Shown piece by piece: positions 17,404-26,249 of a stretch of 62,246 nt of DNA (the stretch's first letter is position 1; each line of letters begins with the position of its first letter). A program made the translations under genes and the position numbers. Under the pieces are notes generated by a model that saw only the letters and a program-made list of their open reading frames with translations, was not told the DNA's origin and did no database searches. Source of the DNA: Acidobacteriota bacterium (GTDB taxonomy: Bacteria; Actinomycetota; AC-67); the NCBI GenBank assembly GCA_016208485.1, contig JACQXY010000031.1, positions 1-62,246 of the forward strand. Reading direction: 5' to 3'.

Positions 17404-17835
17404 TCACCGACCGCCGAGCCGCGCGACCGGCCGCGGGAATAGTGGGTGCCGAGCGGCAAGCTGCGCCACCCGTTGCCTGCTGACGCCGAGCAGACGAGCC
17501 GCCTCGGTGACGCCGCACAGCGCTGCGGGCGGATCCCCGGCGCCGCCGCTCCCATCTTCGATTTCGCGCTCGAACTCGGCCTCGCGCGTCACGCGGACGG
17601 AGAGCATCTCCGACGCGCGCAGGCCGGCTTCCGCGCAGGCGCGCCTGAAGGCATCCACCCCAACCACCGCGGCAGCGCCCGCATCAGGCGCATGGAGAGA
17701 CGGCGACGCCTCGACAACACCACGGCGGGCCTCAACAACCGGCTCGAAGTCCTGGAGGGTCGCAAGCAACCCCCCGAGGGCCCGTGTCCCTGAGCGAGGC
17801 GCCCGCGCAGAGATCTCGACGACCCAGCGCTCCAA
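17404..17835 (-). CDS. Helix-turn-helix protein, C-terminus possibly lost
   Basis: A 143-residue protein with an N-terminal alpha/beta domain (ERWVVEISARAP...) and a C-terminal HTH (GVTEAARLLGVSRQRVAQLAARHPLFPRP). This pairing is seen in actinobacterial HTH proteins, which usually continue after the HTH with a short wing ending in tryptophan. Here the frame stops at ARLGGR. The next minus-strand frame reads IRVRRAAVADWRRR, which looks like that wing, so a frameshift is possible. The start is TTG with GAGG five bases before it; an upstream ATG lies in another frame. Confidence 0.6.
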   Translation of the reverse strand: MERWVVEISARAPRSGTRALGGLLATLQDFEPVVEARRGVVEASPSLHAPDAGAAAVVGVDAFRRACAEAGLRASEMLSVRVTREAEFEREIEDGSGGAGDPPAALCGVTEAARLLGVSRQRVAQLAARHPLFPRPVARLGGR

Positions 17836-17927
17836 TTACCTCGACCCCTTGCGCCGCCGCCGCGCGCTTGATCTCCGGCCAGTCCCACGACATCGCCCAG
17901 CCTCACCCTGAGTCCTGACAACAGGAT

Positions 17928-17947
17928 GCTGTATACTTAGCTGTATA
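17928..17947 (+). promoter_or_regulatory. Direct-repeat operator and -10 of vapBC
   Basis: GCTGTATA occurs twice, 12 bp apart (17928-17935 and 17940-17947), and the second copy touches the vapB ATG. TATACT at 17932-17937 is a good -10 hexamer inside the first copy and would start a nearly leaderless transcript. Ribbon-helix-helix antitoxins often bind such spaced repeats to repress their own operon, so this is the likely autoregulatory site. Confidence 0.6.
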
Positions 17948-18198
17948 TGGAAAGGATGCAGGTCTACCTCACGGAAGGCCAGCGCCGGCAGCTCGGTCGG
18001 AAGGCAAAGGCGACGGGCGTTCCGGTTGCCGCACTGATAAGGCGGGCGGTCGACCGCTACCTGGGAGGCGCGGGTGCGGAGGTGGACTTCGATGAGGTCC
18101 TGCGCCGGACATTCGGCGCAATCCCTGATCTGGAGGCACCTCCCCGGAGCGAGTGGAACCGTGACCTCGCGGCCGAAGACCCCCCGGCGCATGCCTGA
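17947..18198 (+). CDS. vapB: Ribbon-helix-helix antitoxin of a VapBC pair
   Basis: An 83-residue antitoxin with an N-terminal RHH DNA-binding motif (RMQVYLTEGQRRQLGRKAKATG, then VAALIRRAVDRYL). The disordered C-terminal tail (PRSEWNRDLAAEDPP) would wrap the toxin. It overlaps the toxin gene by eight bases. Regulation is likely autorepression through the direct repeat at its start codon. Confidence 0.85.
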   Translation: MERMQVYLTEGQRRQLGRKAKATGVPVAALIRRAVDRYLGGAGAEVDFDEVLRRTFGAIPDLEAPPRSEWNRDLAAEDPPAHA

Positions 18199-18544
18199 CC
18201 TCCTGCTCGACACGGACGTGGTCATCGACCACATCCGAGGCCACAGATTCCTTGCCGTTCCTCGGGATAGGGCCGCCTACTCGACGCTGACAAGAGCAGA
18301 GCTGTACGCGGGTGTGCGCGCCGACGAAACGGTCCTTGATGCTCTGCTCGCCGGCTTCGTCGAGATCCCGGTCGACCGTGTCATCGCCGAGGAGGGAGGC
18401 CGGATCCGCCGGTCGCACGGCATCGACCTGGCCGATGCCATCATCGCGGCGACCGCCATCACAACCGGACGTACTCTCGTGACCCGCAACGAGCGACACG
18501 TCCGTGGGGTCCGTGGGCTGAAGGTGCGCCGCCCGCGTCCTTGA
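18191..18544 (+). CDS. vapC: VapC-type PIN-domain ribonuclease toxin
   Basis: A 117-residue PIN toxin. The acidic metal site is complete: D7 in LLLDTDVVID, the Glu in TRAELYAG and the Asp in DLADAIIAATA. Closing motifs TLVTRNERH match VapC enzymes that cleave tRNA or rRNA. The RNA target cannot be read from sequence. Together with the overlapping vapB it forms a complete module. Confidence 0.9.
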   Translation: MPDLLLDTDVVIDHIRGHRFLAVPRDRAAYSTLTRAELYAGVRADETVLDALLAGFVEIPVDRVIAEEGGRIRRSHGIDLADAIIAATAITTGRTLVTRNERHVRGVRGLKVRRPRP

Positions 18545-18605
18545 GGTACGACGCCGGCCTGCGAGTTACCGGGCACCGCGGGCTCAGAGATCGGATCGCG
18601 CCCGC

Positions 18606-20054
18606 TCAGCGCGCGGCGGCGGGGCGCACGCGCGAGCGCACGGCGCGCGCGGGATCGCTCTCAGGGTGGTCCGCGCGCACGTGCACGCCCCGGGTCTCCG
18701 CGCGCGCACGGGCCGCCTCGACGACGAGCGCGCAGAGATCCCGGTGGGGTGAGGGCGGGAGCGCCGCGAGCGCGCGCGCCGCGCGCGCGAGGCCCTCCTC
18801 CGTCCGGATCGGGCCGCACCCTCCCCACATGAGCCCCGGGATTGCCGAGCCGGGGGTGCCTGTCCGCGCCTCGGGGGCGCCGACCGCCGCGGCGCTCGGC
18901 ACCACGTCCGAGGCGCCCGGTTCGACGTCCGAGCCGCCCGGTTCGACGTCCGCGCCGACCCGCCTTCCGACCACGATCGCCTCGAGCAGGGAGTTGCCGG
19001 CCATCCGGTTGGCGCCGTGCATCCCGGTCGCCGCGCACTCCCCCGCCGAAAACAGCCCCGGAAGGCTCGTCCGCCCGCCCGCGTCCGCGGCGACTCCCCC
19101 GATGAAGTAGTGGGCCGCCGGCCGGACCGGAAGCGGCTCCGACTCGGGGTCGAAACCACGCGCGCGCACCGTCTCGACGATCGTCGGGAAACGCTCGGCA
19201 AGATTCGAGACGCCACGGCAGTCGAGGAAAGCCCGCTCGCGCGCAAGGATCGCCGCCGTGACGACATGCCTCGGCGCCATCTCATCCACGAAGCGCTCGC
19301 CGCGCTCGTCGACGAGCGTCGCGCCGGCGCCCCGGAGCGCCTCGGTGAGGAGCGCCCGCTGCGCGGCCCGGCCGCCGGCGTCGAGCACCGTCGGGTGGAA
19401 CTGCATGAACTCGAGGTCGGCGAGATCCACGCCGGAGGCGAGCGCCATCGCGATGCCGTCCCCGGTCGCCCCAGGCGCGTTCGTCGTCGGGGACCAGAGC
19501 GCGCCGGCGCCCCCGGTCGCGAGCAGCGTCGCGCGGCCGAGGATCGGCTCGCTCCCCGCCCACACCCCGAGGCATCGCCCGTCGCCCACGACGAGCGCCT
19601 CGGCGACCAGCGCGAAGCGCGCCGCGCGCCCGCGCACGATCTCCCGGAGCGCGCGCACGATCTCGGCGCCGGTCGCGTCGCGCCAGTGGACGCTCCGCGG
19701 CACGGTCTGGCCGCCCTCATGCGCGCGGTCGACCGCGCCGCCCGGGGCACGGTCGAACCCGCAGCCGAGCGAGAGGAGCCACTCGACAGTCGGCGGCCCC
19801 GCCGCGCAGATGTCACGGACGACCGCCTCGTCGCAGATGCCGGCGCCGGCTCGAAGCGTGTCATCGACGTGCAGGTCGATCGAGTCGCCCTCGCCGATCG
19901 CGGCGGCGAGCCCGCCCTGGGCGAGCGGGCTCGAGCCGGCCTCCGCCTCACCCTTGTCAACGACGGCGACCCGCGTGCCGGACGGCGCCGATAGGGCGGC
20001 GGCCATTCCGGCGACGCCGCCCCCGACGATCACCAAGTCGTAGACGTCGGGCAC
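18606..20054 (-). CDS. nadB: L-aspartate oxidase
   Basis: A 482-residue flavoprotein that oxidises aspartate to iminoaspartate, the first step of de novo NAD synthesis. It shows the FAD-binding GGGVAGMAAALSA, the SSPLAQGG loop, the HEGGQTVPRSVHW substrate region, RPAAHYFIGGV and the SAGECAATGMHGANRMAGNSL signature. The C-terminal helical region is shorter than in E. coli (about 540 residues) and carries an inserted low-complexity GSDVEPG repeat near residue 378. No nadA or nadC is adjacent. TAGGCT lies eight bases before the GTG, implying a leaderless start. Confidence 0.9.
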   Translation of the reverse strand: MPDVYDLVIVGGGVAGMAAALSAPSGTRVAVVDKGEAEAGSSPLAQGGLAAAIGEGDSIDLHVDDTLRAGAGICDEAVVRDICAAGPPTVEWLLSLGCGFDRAPGGAVDRAHEGGQTVPRSVHWRDATGAEIVRALREIVRGRAARFALVAEALVVGDGRCLGVWAGSEPILGRATLLATGGAGALWSPTTNAPGATGDGIAMALASGVDLADLEFMQFHPTVLDAGGRAAQRALLTEALRGAGATLVDERGERFVDEMAPRHVVTAAILARERAFLDCRGVSNLAERFPTIVETVRARGFDPESEPLPVRPAAHYFIGGVAADAGGRTSLPGLFSAGECAATGMHGANRMAGNSLLEAIVVGRRVGADVEPGGSDVEPGASDVVPSAAAVGAPEARTGTPGSAIPGLMWGGCGPIRTEEGLARAARALAALPPSPHRDLCALVVEAARARAETRGVHVRADHPESDPARAVRSRVRPAAAR

Positions 20055-20091
20055 GCGCGCGGAGCCTAGCAGGTGCCGGCCGCAGGCGAGA

Positions 20092-20448
20092 TCAGACGCG
20101 CCAGTGGGCGCGCATCCACGTGCGCCGCCCGCACGCCGGGCACTTCATGAGCGAGTGGTACCGGCGCGGCAGATGCACCACGAGGGGGAACGAGAGCCGC
20201 GGCAGATCCCGCAGACGCACCGGCGACTCCCGCTTGCAACTGGAGCACTCGAGCGCGAGCGTCCCGAGCGGGCTCGGGCGCGGGGTCGCCGCGCTGAACA
20301 GCGCTCGCTTGCCCATCGGATCCCGCTCGCGACGGCGCGCGTACCCGCGGAGCTGCTCCTCGATCAGCCGGCGGTCCCAATCGGCCGGCCCTCTCGAGGT
20401 GCCCGCCCCGGCCCGGCCGGCGCCCTTCGAGCCCCGTCCCCCGCTCAT
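20092..20448 (-). CDS. Zinc-ribbon hypothetical protein coupled to parA
   Basis: A 118-residue basic protein. CSSC (69-72) and CPAC (103-106) form a zinc ribbon around an LPRLSFPLVVHLPRRYHS strand region. A glycine-rich N-terminal tail precedes a helix (RRLIEEQLRGYARRR). The role is unknown. Its ATG overlaps the parA stop (ATGA), and this coupling recurs, as recalled, in actinobacterial soj-like loci. It could be an accessory factor of the ParA protein. Confidence 0.6.
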   Translation of the reverse strand: MSGGRGSKGAGRAGAGTSRGPADWDRRLIEEQLRGYARRRERDPMGKRALFSAATPRPSPLGTLALECSSCKRESPVRLRDLPRLSFPLVVHLPRRYHSLMKCPACGRRTWMRAHWRV

Positions 20449-21194
20449 CCGTCCAGCGCCCTCGCGATCTCGCGGTAGGCCTCGGCCCCGCGGTGGCCCT
20501 TCTGGAAGCGCAGGATCGACTTGCCGGCGCGCGGCGCCTCGGCGAACCGGATGGACTTGTGGACCGGCGGCCCGATGACTCGAAGCCGGTAGCGGCGCTC
20601 GACGTCGCCGAGGACCTCGCGCGCGTGAGACGTCCTCGCGTCGAACATCGTCGCGACGATGCCGCGCACTTGCAGGCGCCGGTTGGTGAGCCGCCGGATA
20701 TCCTCGATCGTCTCCAGGAGCTGCCCGACCCCGCGGTGAGACAGGGCCTCGCACTGCAGCGGGATGAGCACCTCGTCGGCGGCCGTGAGCGCGTTGATCG
20801 TGAGCACCCCGAGCGACGGCGGGCAATCGAGCAGGATCCAGTCGTAGTGCACCTGAACATCCTCGAGCGCCTGCTGCAGCGCGTACTCACGGCCGGTCCG
20901 GGTGAGTAGATAGGCCTCCGCACCGGCAAGGTCGATGTTCGCGGGAACCACGTCGACCTCGTCGAGCTGGTTGATCGCCTTGCCGATGGGCACGCGTCCG
21001 AGGAGCACGTCGTGGATCGTCGCGTCGAGAGCGTCGGGATCAAGCCCCAGAGAGAAGGTCAGGCAGGCCTGGGGGTCGAGGTCGACCACGAGGACGCGCC
21101 GGCCCATCTCGGCGATCGCCGATCCGATCGCGAGCACGGACGTAGTCTTCGCCACGCCGCCCTTCTGGTTGGCGACGGCGACGGTACGAGCCAC
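20445..21194 (-). CDS. parA: ParA/Soj-family partitioning ATPase
   Basis: A 249-residue deviant-Walker ATPase. The P-loop is KGGVAKTT (11-18), with Ala in place of the more common Gly. VVDLDPQ (Walker A') and LLDCPPSLG (Walker B) follow, and IVATMFDARTSHAREV is typical of chromosomal Soj proteins. It lacks the N-terminal HTH of plasmid ParA. No parB is adjacent, so it may act on the chromosome with a distant ParB or as an orphan positioning ATPase. A GTG start is used, with GGGAGTAGG before it. Confidence 0.9.
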   Translation of the reverse strand: MARTVAVANQKGGVAKTTSVLAIGSAIAEMGRRVLVVDLDPQACLTFSLGLDPDALDATIHDVLLGRVPIGKAINQLDEVDVVPANIDLAGAEAYLLTRTGREYALQQALEDVQVHYDWILLDCPPSLGVLTINALTAADEVLIPLQCEALSHRGVGQLLETIEDIRRLTNRRLQVRGIVATMFDARTSHAREVLGDVERRYRLRVIGPPVHKSIRFAEAPRAGKSILRFQKGHRGAEAYREIARALDG

Positions 21195-21297
21195 CCTACT
21201 CCCCCAGATCCGATATCCGCCCCCATCCTGTCGCGCGGGGCGCTCGTGCGCAACTCCCCAATCCGGGCGACCATGGAGAGAACTGCGCGCGCGGCGC

Positions 21298-22461
21298 CTA
21301 GCGCCCGAGCGCGCGGAGCCTCTCGCCCGCCTCGCGAAGGGTCTCGAGGCGCTTGCAGAAGGAGAAGCGGAGCTTGGTCCGGCCGAGTTCCGGGCGCGAG
21401 AAAAAGGACGATCCCGGCACGCTCGCCACTCCGACGTCCCGCACGAGGTGCATCGCCGCCTCGACGTCGTCGGCGAACCCGAGCCCGGCCACGTCGCACA
21501 TGACGTAGTAGGCCCCGAAGGGTTTCGAGGTCTTGAGCCCGGCCGCCTCGAGCGCGCCGAGCAGCACATCGCGCCGCTCCAGGTAGTCGGCGGCGAGCCG
21601 GCTGTAGTACGAGCCGGGCAGCTCGAGCGCGGCGGCGCCTGCCTCCTGCAGCGGCGCGGCCGCGCCGACGGTGAGGAAGTCGTGCACCTTGCGGATCGCT
21701 CCGGTCAGATCCGGCGGCGCGATCGTCCACCCCACTCGCCAGCCGGTCACCGAGTAGGTCTTCGACAGGCCGTTGATCGTGACCGTGCGGTCCTCCATCC
21801 CCGGAATCCGGGCGACCGGCTCGTGCACGGCGCCGTCGTAGGTCATGTGCTCGTAGATCTCGTCGCTGATCGCGACCGCGCCCCAGCGCTCGCAGAGCCG
21901 CGCGACCGCCTGAAGCTCCGCGCGCGTGAAGACCTTGCCCGTCGGGTTGTTCGGGGTGTTCAGGATAACGGCGCGCGTGCGCGGCCCGAAGGCGGCGGCC
22001 AGCTCGCGTTCGTCGAAGGTCCAGTCGGGCTCCCGCAGAGCCACGAACCGGGGGACCGCCCCCGCGAGGATCGCGTCGGGGCCGTAGTTCTCGTAGAAGG
22101 GCTCGAAGACGACGACCTCGTCGCCTGGATCGACGAGCGCGAGCATGGCCGCGATCATCCCCTCCGTGGCGCCGCAGGTCACGCAGATCTCTCGCTCGGG
22201 GTCCACCGCGGTCCCGTAGGTGCGCGCGACCTTGGCGGCGATCGCCTCGCGAAGGCGCCGCGCGCCCCACGTGATCGCGTACTGGTTCACGTCGGCCTCG
22301 ATCGCGGCCATCGCGGCGCGCTTGATCTCCTCGGGCGCCGGGAAGTCGGGGAAGCCCTGGGCGAGGTTGATCGCGCCGTGGGCGACCGCGTGACGGGTCA
22401 TCTCGCGGATGACTGATTCGGTGAACGACTCCGCTTTCGCGGAGGTCCGGATCGCCGTCAT
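21298..22461 (-). CDS. Class I/II pyridoxal-phosphate aminotransferase
   Basis: A 387-residue fold-type I aminotransferase. The PLP lysine is K234 in SKTYSVTGWRVG. NTPNNPTGKVF and the ISDEIYEHMTYDG segment complete the cofactor site. It resembles kynurenine/methionine-type transaminases such as YbdL, with the opening AINLAQGFPDFP. Substrate is therefore uncertain among aromatic or sulfur amino acids. Its ATG overlaps the stop of the HAD gene (ATGA). Confidence 0.9.
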   Translation of the reverse strand: MTAIRTSAKAESFTESVIREMTRHAVAHGAINLAQGFPDFPAPEEIKRAAMAAIEADVNQYAITWGARRLREAIAAKVARTYGTAVDPEREICVTCGATEGMIAAMLALVDPGDEVVVFEPFYENYGPDAILAGAVPRFVALREPDWTFDERELAAAFGPRTRAVILNTPNNPTGKVFTRAELQAVARLCERWGAVAISDEIYEHMTYDGAVHEPVARIPGMEDRTVTINGLSKTYSVTGWRVGWTIAPPDLTGAIRKVHDFLTVGAAAPLQEAGAAALELPGSYYSRLAADYLERRDVLLGALEAAGLKTSKPFGAYYVMCDVAGLGFADDVEAAMHLVRDVGVASVPGSSFFSRPELGRTKLRFSFCKRLETLREAGERLRALGR

Positions 22462-23171
22462 CGCGCGGCCGGCCGCGCCGCCTCCCCTGCCTCCGGCCGC
22501 GCCTCGGCGCCGGCCGGCGACTCGTCGAAAGCGCGGGGGAAGAGCGGGCGGAGCAGCGCAAGGGTCTCCTCGGTGTCGGTGAAGCGGATCGCCGTCATCC
22601 CGAGCGCCCGAGCCGCCTGGACGTGCTCGGACACGTCGTCGACGAACGCGGCGCGCTCGGGCGCGACCCCGAGGCGCTCGCAGGTGAGCAGGAAGATCGC
22701 CGGGTCGGGCTTGCGAAGGCCGACCTCGCTCGAGTCCACGACGACCGCGAAGAGGTCCTCGAGGTAGGTGTCGCGCCACTGGCGCCACTCGCGAACGTTG
22801 TTCGTGAGCAGGGCCGTCGGGTAGCGCCGCGAGATCCGCTGCGCCGCCTCGATCATCTCCTCGTTGCGCCCGACCCGGCCGAGGAGTCCCCGGCGCACCG
22901 ACACCGGGTCCTCGGGCAGGCGAACGTCGGCGCCGGTGCGATCGCGCAGCGCAGCCTCCAGCCGGCGGTAGTACTCCGTCTCGGTGATCTCGCCGCGCTC
23001 GAGCAGGTGGAAGTCCTGGTCCTCCCCGCCGGCGTACTGCTCGAGAAACAGGGAGACGAGAGAGCCCGAGGGCGCCCCGATCACGGCCTCGAACTCGCCG
23101 AACGACGGGAGGATGGGGGTCGTCAGCACCCCGCCCATGTCGAAGATCGCCGCGTCCAGCTCGGTGTCCAT
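22458..23171 (-). CDS. HAD-IA family hydrolase
   Basis: A 237-residue HAD phosphatase-like protein. Motif I is IFDMGGVL, motif II is LLTNN, the lysine is in GLRKPDPAIF and motif IV is FVDDVSEH. It matches the epoxide-hydrolase N-terminal-like subgroup with a four-helix cap. The last 20 residues are low-complexity Ala/Pro/Glu. It is the upstream partner of the aminotransferase. TACCCT lies 11 bases before the ATG. Confidence 0.85.
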   Translation of the reverse strand: MDTELDAAIFDMGGVLTTPILPSFGEFEAVIGAPSGSLVSLFLEQYAGGEDQDFHLLERGEITETEYYRRLEAALRDRTGADVRLPEDPVSVRRGLLGRVGRNEEMIEAAQRISRRYPTALLTNNVREWRQWRDTYLEDLFAVVVDSSEVGLRKPDPAIFLLTCERLGVAPERAAFVDDVSEHVQAARALGMTAIRFTDTEETLALLRPLFPRAFDESPAGAEARPEAGEAARPAAR

Positions 23172-23206
23172 GCGTGCCCTGGAGGGTACCAGGAAGCGGG
23201 CGGGCG

Positions 23207-23764
23207 CTACTCCGCCTCTCCCTTCGGGAGGTCGATCAGGCCGAGACGGAGCGCGGTCGTGATCGCCGCCGACCGGTTGTTCACCCCGAGCTTGTCGAAG
23301 ACCGACGACAAGTACGCCTTCACCGTCCGCTCGCTCACCGCGAGTCGCCGCGCGACCTCCTTGTTCGCCAGGCCACGCGCGACGAGCCGGAGAACCTGGA
23401 GCTGGCGCTGGGTGAACGCCGTGGGCGTGAGGAGCCCGCCCTCGTGCACGACCGTGCTGTCGTCCCCGCCGGCGGCGTCGTCGTCGAACAGCGCGCGCGA
23501 GGAGCCGACCTGGAGCAGGTCCCCGTGCCGGAGCTGGCGCAGGAACATCACCCGCTCGCCGTTCACGTAGGTGCCGTTGTGACTCCCGAGGTCCTCGAGC
23601 AGGATCGCGCCGCGGCGCCGGACGAGGATCGCGTGCAGGCGCGACACGAGCGGGTCCTTCAGCACGATGTCGTTCGTGGTCCGCCGGCCGAGCGTCAGCT
23701 CCTCGCCGCGCACCTCCACCCGCTTGCCGGCGAGCGGCCCGTGGGTGAACACGAGCATCTGCAT
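23207..23764 (-). CDS. FHA domain fused to a LuxR-type HTH regulator
   Basis: A 185-residue transcription regulator. Residues 1-95 form a forkhead-associated domain that reads phosphothreonine (LGRR, SRLHA, GSHNGTYVNGE). Residues 115-178 are a GerE/LuxR helix-turn-helix (FTQRQLQVLRLVARGLANKEVARRL). There is no receiver, so signalling would come from a Ser/Thr-kinase partner rather than a histidine kinase. The ATG overlaps the aldehyde dehydrogenase stop, so it is made with that enzyme and may report on or control it. Confidence 0.9.
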   Translation of the reverse strand: MQMLVFTHGPLAGKRVEVRGEELTLGRRTTNDIVLKDPLVSRLHAILVRRRGAILLEDLGSHNGTYVNGERVMFLRQLRHGDLLQVGSSRALFDDDAAGGDDSTVVHEGGLLTPTAFTQRQLQVLRLVARGLANKEVARRLAVSERTVKAYLSSVFDKLGVNNRSAAITTALRLGLIDLPKGEAE

Positions 23765-25341
23765 CACGACCCCCGCCGCATCTCGCGCGCCCGATCGAGA
23801 AGCCCCCGGAACTCCCCCAGGTGTCCCGCGAGCGAGCGGATCCGGTCGAGCGCCTTCGGGGCGAAGAGCGCGCCCACGATCGGCTCCAGCGCGCGCCGGA
23901 GGCGCTCGTCGTAGGGGTGCCAGAAGGGAGGCACGAAGCGCCCGGCGTCCCCGCTCACCATGCGCAGGCGCGTGCACTCGTGGAAACCGTACTTCGAGTG
24001 GGTCACCCCGAGGCCCGACTTCTTGACCCCGCCCCACGGGAGCTGGCAGGCCGCGTGCGAGTACATGTGGTCGTTGACCCAGACACTCCCCGCCTCGAGG
24101 CGGCGCGCGACCCGCCTCCCGCGCGCCGGGTCGCCGGTCCAGACCGACGCCCCGAGCCCGTACTCGGAGTCGTTCGCCAGGCGCACGGCCTCCTCTTCGT
24201 CGTCCACCGGCATCACCGGAACGACCGGACCGAACGTCTCCTCGCGCATCAGCGCCATCGAGTGGTCCACCCCGGTGACCACGGCCGGGGCGTACCACTT
24301 TCCCGGGAGCCCGACGTCCACGGGTCCGCCGGTGAGCCGCTTCGCGCCCGCCGCCATGGCGTCCTCGACCTGCGCCGCGACCTTCTCGTACTGCTCGGCG
24401 ACGGTGAACGGCCCGATCTGGGTCTCCGGATCGAGCGGGTCGCCGGGACGCAGATCCTCGGCGAGCGAGGAGATGCGGGCGACGAAGGGCTCGTAGAGCG
24501 CGCGGGCGACGTAGACGCGCTCGATCCCGGCGCAGGTCTGCCCGGAGTTCGCCGCCCCGCCCCAGAGGATCCCGCGCGCGGTGCGCTCGAGGTCGGCGTC
24601 GTCGAGCACGATCGCGGCGTCCTTGCCCCCCAGTTCGAGCACGAACGGCTTCAGGACCGTCGAGCACGCGGCGGCGACCTTGTAGCCGACCTCCACCGAG
24701 CCGGTGAAGAAGATCTTCCCCACCCCCGGGTGCTCGCACATGGCGCGCCCGATCTCCGCGTCGCCGTGGACGGTCTGCAGCAAGCCCTCCGGCAACCCCG
24801 CCGCCACGAACGCCTCGGCGATCCACTCGCCGATCAGCGGCGTGACCGGCGCCGGCTTGAACACCACGGCGTTGCCGGCGGCGAGCGCGATCGCGATCTC
24901 GCCGGCGGGGATCGAGAACGGGTAGTTCCAGGGCGAGATCACGCCGACGACGCCGAGCGGGACGTGCTCGATGACGTGGCGCTTGTGCTTCATGTAGATC
25001 TGCGGGTTCCCCGGGCGCTCCGGGGCCAGCATGCGCGCCGCCCTCCGGCCCACGAAGCGGAGCGTGTCGAGGACCGGGAGCACCTCCATCAGGTAGCTCT
25101 CGACGAGCGTCTTGCCGTTCTCGCGCGTGATCAGCTCCGCGATGCGACGATGGTTGTAGAAGACGTAGTCGGCCGCGCGCGCGATCGCAGATCCCCGCTC
25201 CACGGCTGAGCGCTCCGCCCAGGACCGATGCGCTTCCCGGGACCGCTCGACGATCCCGTCCAGATCCGACGGAGGCGTGACCGCCACGCTCCCGAGCACC
25301 TCGTGGGTCGCTGGGTTCCTCGACTCGATCCTCTCCGGCAT
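23764..25341 (-). CDS. Aldehyde dehydrogenase, succinate-semialdehyde type
   Basis: A 525-residue NAD(P)-dependent aldehyde dehydrogenase. Catalytic C270 is in NSGQTCAG and E237 in LELGGK. The cofactor region has SPWNYPFSIP and FTGSVEVG. The opening (SRNPATHEVLGSV) and the family-like C-terminal tail of about 60 residues resemble GabD2/coniferyl-aldehyde-type enzymes. Exact substrate is unknown. The start follows a strong GAGGAGAGGG Shine-Dalgarno. It lies downstream of the PHP gene and is coupled to the FHA-LuxR regulator. Confidence 0.9.
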   Translation of the reverse strand: MPERIESRNPATHEVLGSVAVTPPSDLDGIVERSREAHRSWAERSAVERGSAIARAADYVFYNHRRIAELITRENGKTLVESYLMEVLPVLDTLRFVGRRAARMLAPERPGNPQIYMKHKRHVIEHVPLGVVGVISPWNYPFSIPAGEIAIALAAGNAVVFKPAPVTPLIGEWIAEAFVAAGLPEGLLQTVHGDAEIGRAMCEHPGVGKIFFTGSVEVGYKVAAACSTVLKPFVLELGGKDAAIVLDDADLERTARGILWGGAANSGQTCAGIERVYVARALYEPFVARISSLAEDLRPGDPLDPETQIGPFTVAEQYEKVAAQVEDAMAAGAKRLTGGPVDVGLPGKWYAPAVVTGVDHSMALMREETFGPVVPVMPVDDEEEAVRLANDSEYGLGASVWTGDPARGRRVARRLEAGSVWVNDHMYSHAACQLPWGGVKKSGLGVTHSKYGFHECTRLRMVSGDAGRFVPPFWHPYDERLRRALEPIVGALFAPKALDRIRSLAGHLGEFRGLLDRAREMRRGS

Positions 25342-25370
25342 CCCTCTCCTCCTCACCCGGCGCGCGGCGC

Positions 25371-26240
25371 TCACCGAGCGGACCCGCGCGCCCGCGCGCG
25401 CAACCGCTCGAGCGCCTCCGGCTCGGTCGTGCACTCCCCGATCCTGCCGCCGTGGACGTTGCCGTGCCAATCGCTCGCCCCGGTCGGGACGAGGTCCAGC
25501 CGCTTCGCGATCTCCCGGTAGCGCCGGCGCGCCGCCTCGTCCTGGTCGGGGTGATCGACCTCGACCCCGGCGAGCCCCGCCGCGGCCAGCTCCTCGATCA
25601 ACCCCTCCTCGTCGAGCCCCTCGTTCGCGAGCCAGATCGGGTGCGCGAGGACGGTCACGCCTCCCGCCCCCGCCACCAGGCGCACGGTCTCCAGAGGGGT
25701 CGGCGAGTACTTGTCGACGTAGGCCCGCCCGCCGGTCCCGATCCACTCCTTCGTGAACGCCTCGTTCGGGTTCCCGATCACCCCCGCCTCGACCATCGCC
25801 TGCGCGACGTGCGGCCGCGCGATGCCTTCGCCCTTCGCCAGCTCGCGCACCCGCTCGAAGGTGACCGCCACGCCGAGGGCGCGGAGCTTCTCCACCATCC
25901 CCCGCGCGCGCTCGACCCGCCCCTCGCGCACGAGCCGGAGAGTCCGGGCGAGATCCGGACGCGCGGGATCGAAGAGGTAGGCGAGCATGTGCACCGACCA
26001 CCGCTCGATCCTCGTCGAGATCTCGGCGCCGGTGAGGACCTCAACCCCGAGCGAGTCGCCGGCCGCCCGGGCCTCGTCGACTCCCTCCGCGGTGTCGTGG
26101 TCGGTGAGGGCAATCGCCCCGAGTCCGGCTTCGCGGGCAAGGCGAACCACCTCGGCGGGTGGAAATGCTCCGTCCGAGCGATTCGAGTGGACGTGGAGGT
26201 CGATCTTCATCAGCGTCGGGGGGTCTGGCCCGGACGACAC
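25371..26240 (-). CDS. PHP-domain phosphoesterase, YciV/RNase AM-like
   Basis: A 289-residue polymerase-and-histidinol-phosphatase-like protein. Metal-binding motifs are DLHVHSNRSDG, LTDHDTAEG, GAEIST, the LAHPIWL strand and SDWHG near the C-terminus. The closest known group trims 3',5'-nucleotides and short RNA 5' ends. The GTG start is preferred because TACCGT and TAGCCT lie 5-10 bases upstream; an internal ATG at 26210 gives the minimal domain. The 26-bp intergenic region is shared with the divergent tldD gene. Confidence 0.85.
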   Translation of the reverse strand: MSSGPDPPTLMKIDLHVHSNRSDGAFPPAEVVRLAREAGLGAIALTDHDTAEGVDEARAAGDSLGVEVLTGAEISTRIERWSVHMLAYLFDPARPDLARTLRLVREGRVERARGMVEKLRALGVAVTFERVRELAKGEGIARPHVAQAMVEAGVIGNPNEAFTKEWIGTGGRAYVDKYSPTPLETVRLVAGAGGVTVLAHPIWLANEGLDEEGLIEELAAAGLAGVEVDHPDQDEAARRRYREIAKRLDLVPTGASDWHGNVHGGRIGECTTEPEALERLRARARGSAR

Positions 26241-26249
26241 CCCGGACGG

